Assembly: GCF_900102505.1 (NCBI RefSeq)
Contig: NZ_FMVT01000012.1
Span: forward strand, 43,758-107,757
Direction of reading: 5' to 3'
DNA from: Paracoccus tibetensis
GTDB taxonomy: Bacteria; Pseudomonadota; Alphaproteobacteria; Rhodobacterales; Rhodobacteraceae
Length of the DNA stretch: 64,000 nucleotides
A program made the translations under genes and the position numbers. Of this stretch, positions 63,925-64,000 are shown one piece after another (within the stretch, counting starts at the first letter, position 1; each line of letters opens with the position of its first letter). The notes under the pieces are model-generated. The model was not told the origin of the DNA. It saw only the letters and a list, made by a program, of their open reading frames with translations, and did no database searches.

Positions 63925-64000
63925 TCGTCAAAGCCAGAAGATGACGGTTGCGGCGAGGGCGACGGCGGAGAGGAAGGTTTTCGCACATCTGTCGTAGCGG
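63908..64000 (-). mobile_element. end of an IS5-family insertion sequence (continues past window)
   Basis: The putative terminal repeat GGCTCCAGACTC begins at 63908, directly after CTAG in the interrupted gene, and nine bases later the transposase stop is reached on the minus strand. The rest of the element lies beyond the window. Confidence 0.8.
63928..64000 (-). CDS. IS5-family transposase, C-terminal 23 residues
   Basis: Read on the minus strand the frame gives RYDRCAKTFLSAVALAATVI then FWL and a stop. This is the standard C-terminus of IS5-family transposases (IS427-like group). The catalytic part is outside the window, so whether the element is intact cannot be judged. Confidence 0.9.
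   Translation of the reverse strand, partial: RYDRCAKTFLSAVALAATVIFWL

Overview
The window is GC-rich, tightly packed bacterial DNA. Its gene content and order (tolQRAB-pal-cpoB-tilS-ftsH, ruvC-ruvA-ruvB, a 310-aa DeoC beside a two-domain ALDH16, CcmI, DUF1523, paired CbpA/CbpM) point to an alphaproteobacterium of the Rhodobacteraceae, probably Paracoccus or a close relative. The assignment rests on recognising families and gene order, not on a database search.

Region 1 (1-15.5 kb, + strand): dprA (5' end cut by the window), topA, the succinyl-CoA:3-ketoacid CoA-transferase pair scoAB, an unrecognised gene, then the ybgC-tolQRAB-pal-cpoB envelope cluster, tilS and ftsH, closed by a strong intrinsic terminator. 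Region 2 (15.5-24 kb): an OhrR/MarR-like regulator, chorismate mutase and folD on +, facing a leftward block dnaE - ruvC - ruvA - htpX - ruvB, with htpX lying inside the Holliday-junction operon. Region 3 (24-30 kb): a BMP-type nucleoside ABC importer (ATPase, two permeases, binding protein) and a secreted VWA protein. Region 4 (30-38 kb): purU, an M20 amidohydrolase, ruvX and ccmI on the minus strand, then two small membrane proteins, deoC and ALDH16 on plus. Region 5 (38-45.5 kb): a Dpp/Opp-type ABC importer split over divergent operons, and cbpA-cbpM. Region 6 (45.6-49.8 kb): an aldo/keto reductase, a LuxR-type regulator with all the classical acyl-homoserine-lactone contact residues, a phospholipase D-like protein and a 3-methyladenine DNA glycosylase.

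Region 7 (49.9-64 kb) is accessory DNA. It opens with a 50-base 3' fragment of a CAU-anticodon tRNA (tRNA-Met type) that looks like an attachment site, directly followed by a P4-type tyrosine integrase. Then come a wrecked second integrase tail, an aldo/keto reductase / LysR pair, an SDR gene that has lost its Rossmann start, the two-gene IetAS (AAA ATPase plus subtilisin-like protease) plasmid-stability/anti-phage system, a decayed IS1182-type element with perfect terminal repeats, a DUF6653-like membrane protein, an EamA exporter, an unrecognised gene cut by an insertion sequence, and the end of an IS5-family transposase running off the window. Base composition drops visibly in the integrase, the iet genes and the last gene.

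Cross-cutting signals: three copies of a directional repeat sit just after the stop codons of ruvB, ruvX and the ALDH16 gene; two convergent gene pairs share the tetranucleotide CTAG for both stop codons; a 16-bp tandem repeat lies in the cbpA upstream region; and a 20-bp dyad resembling a lux box lies upstream of the LuxR gene.
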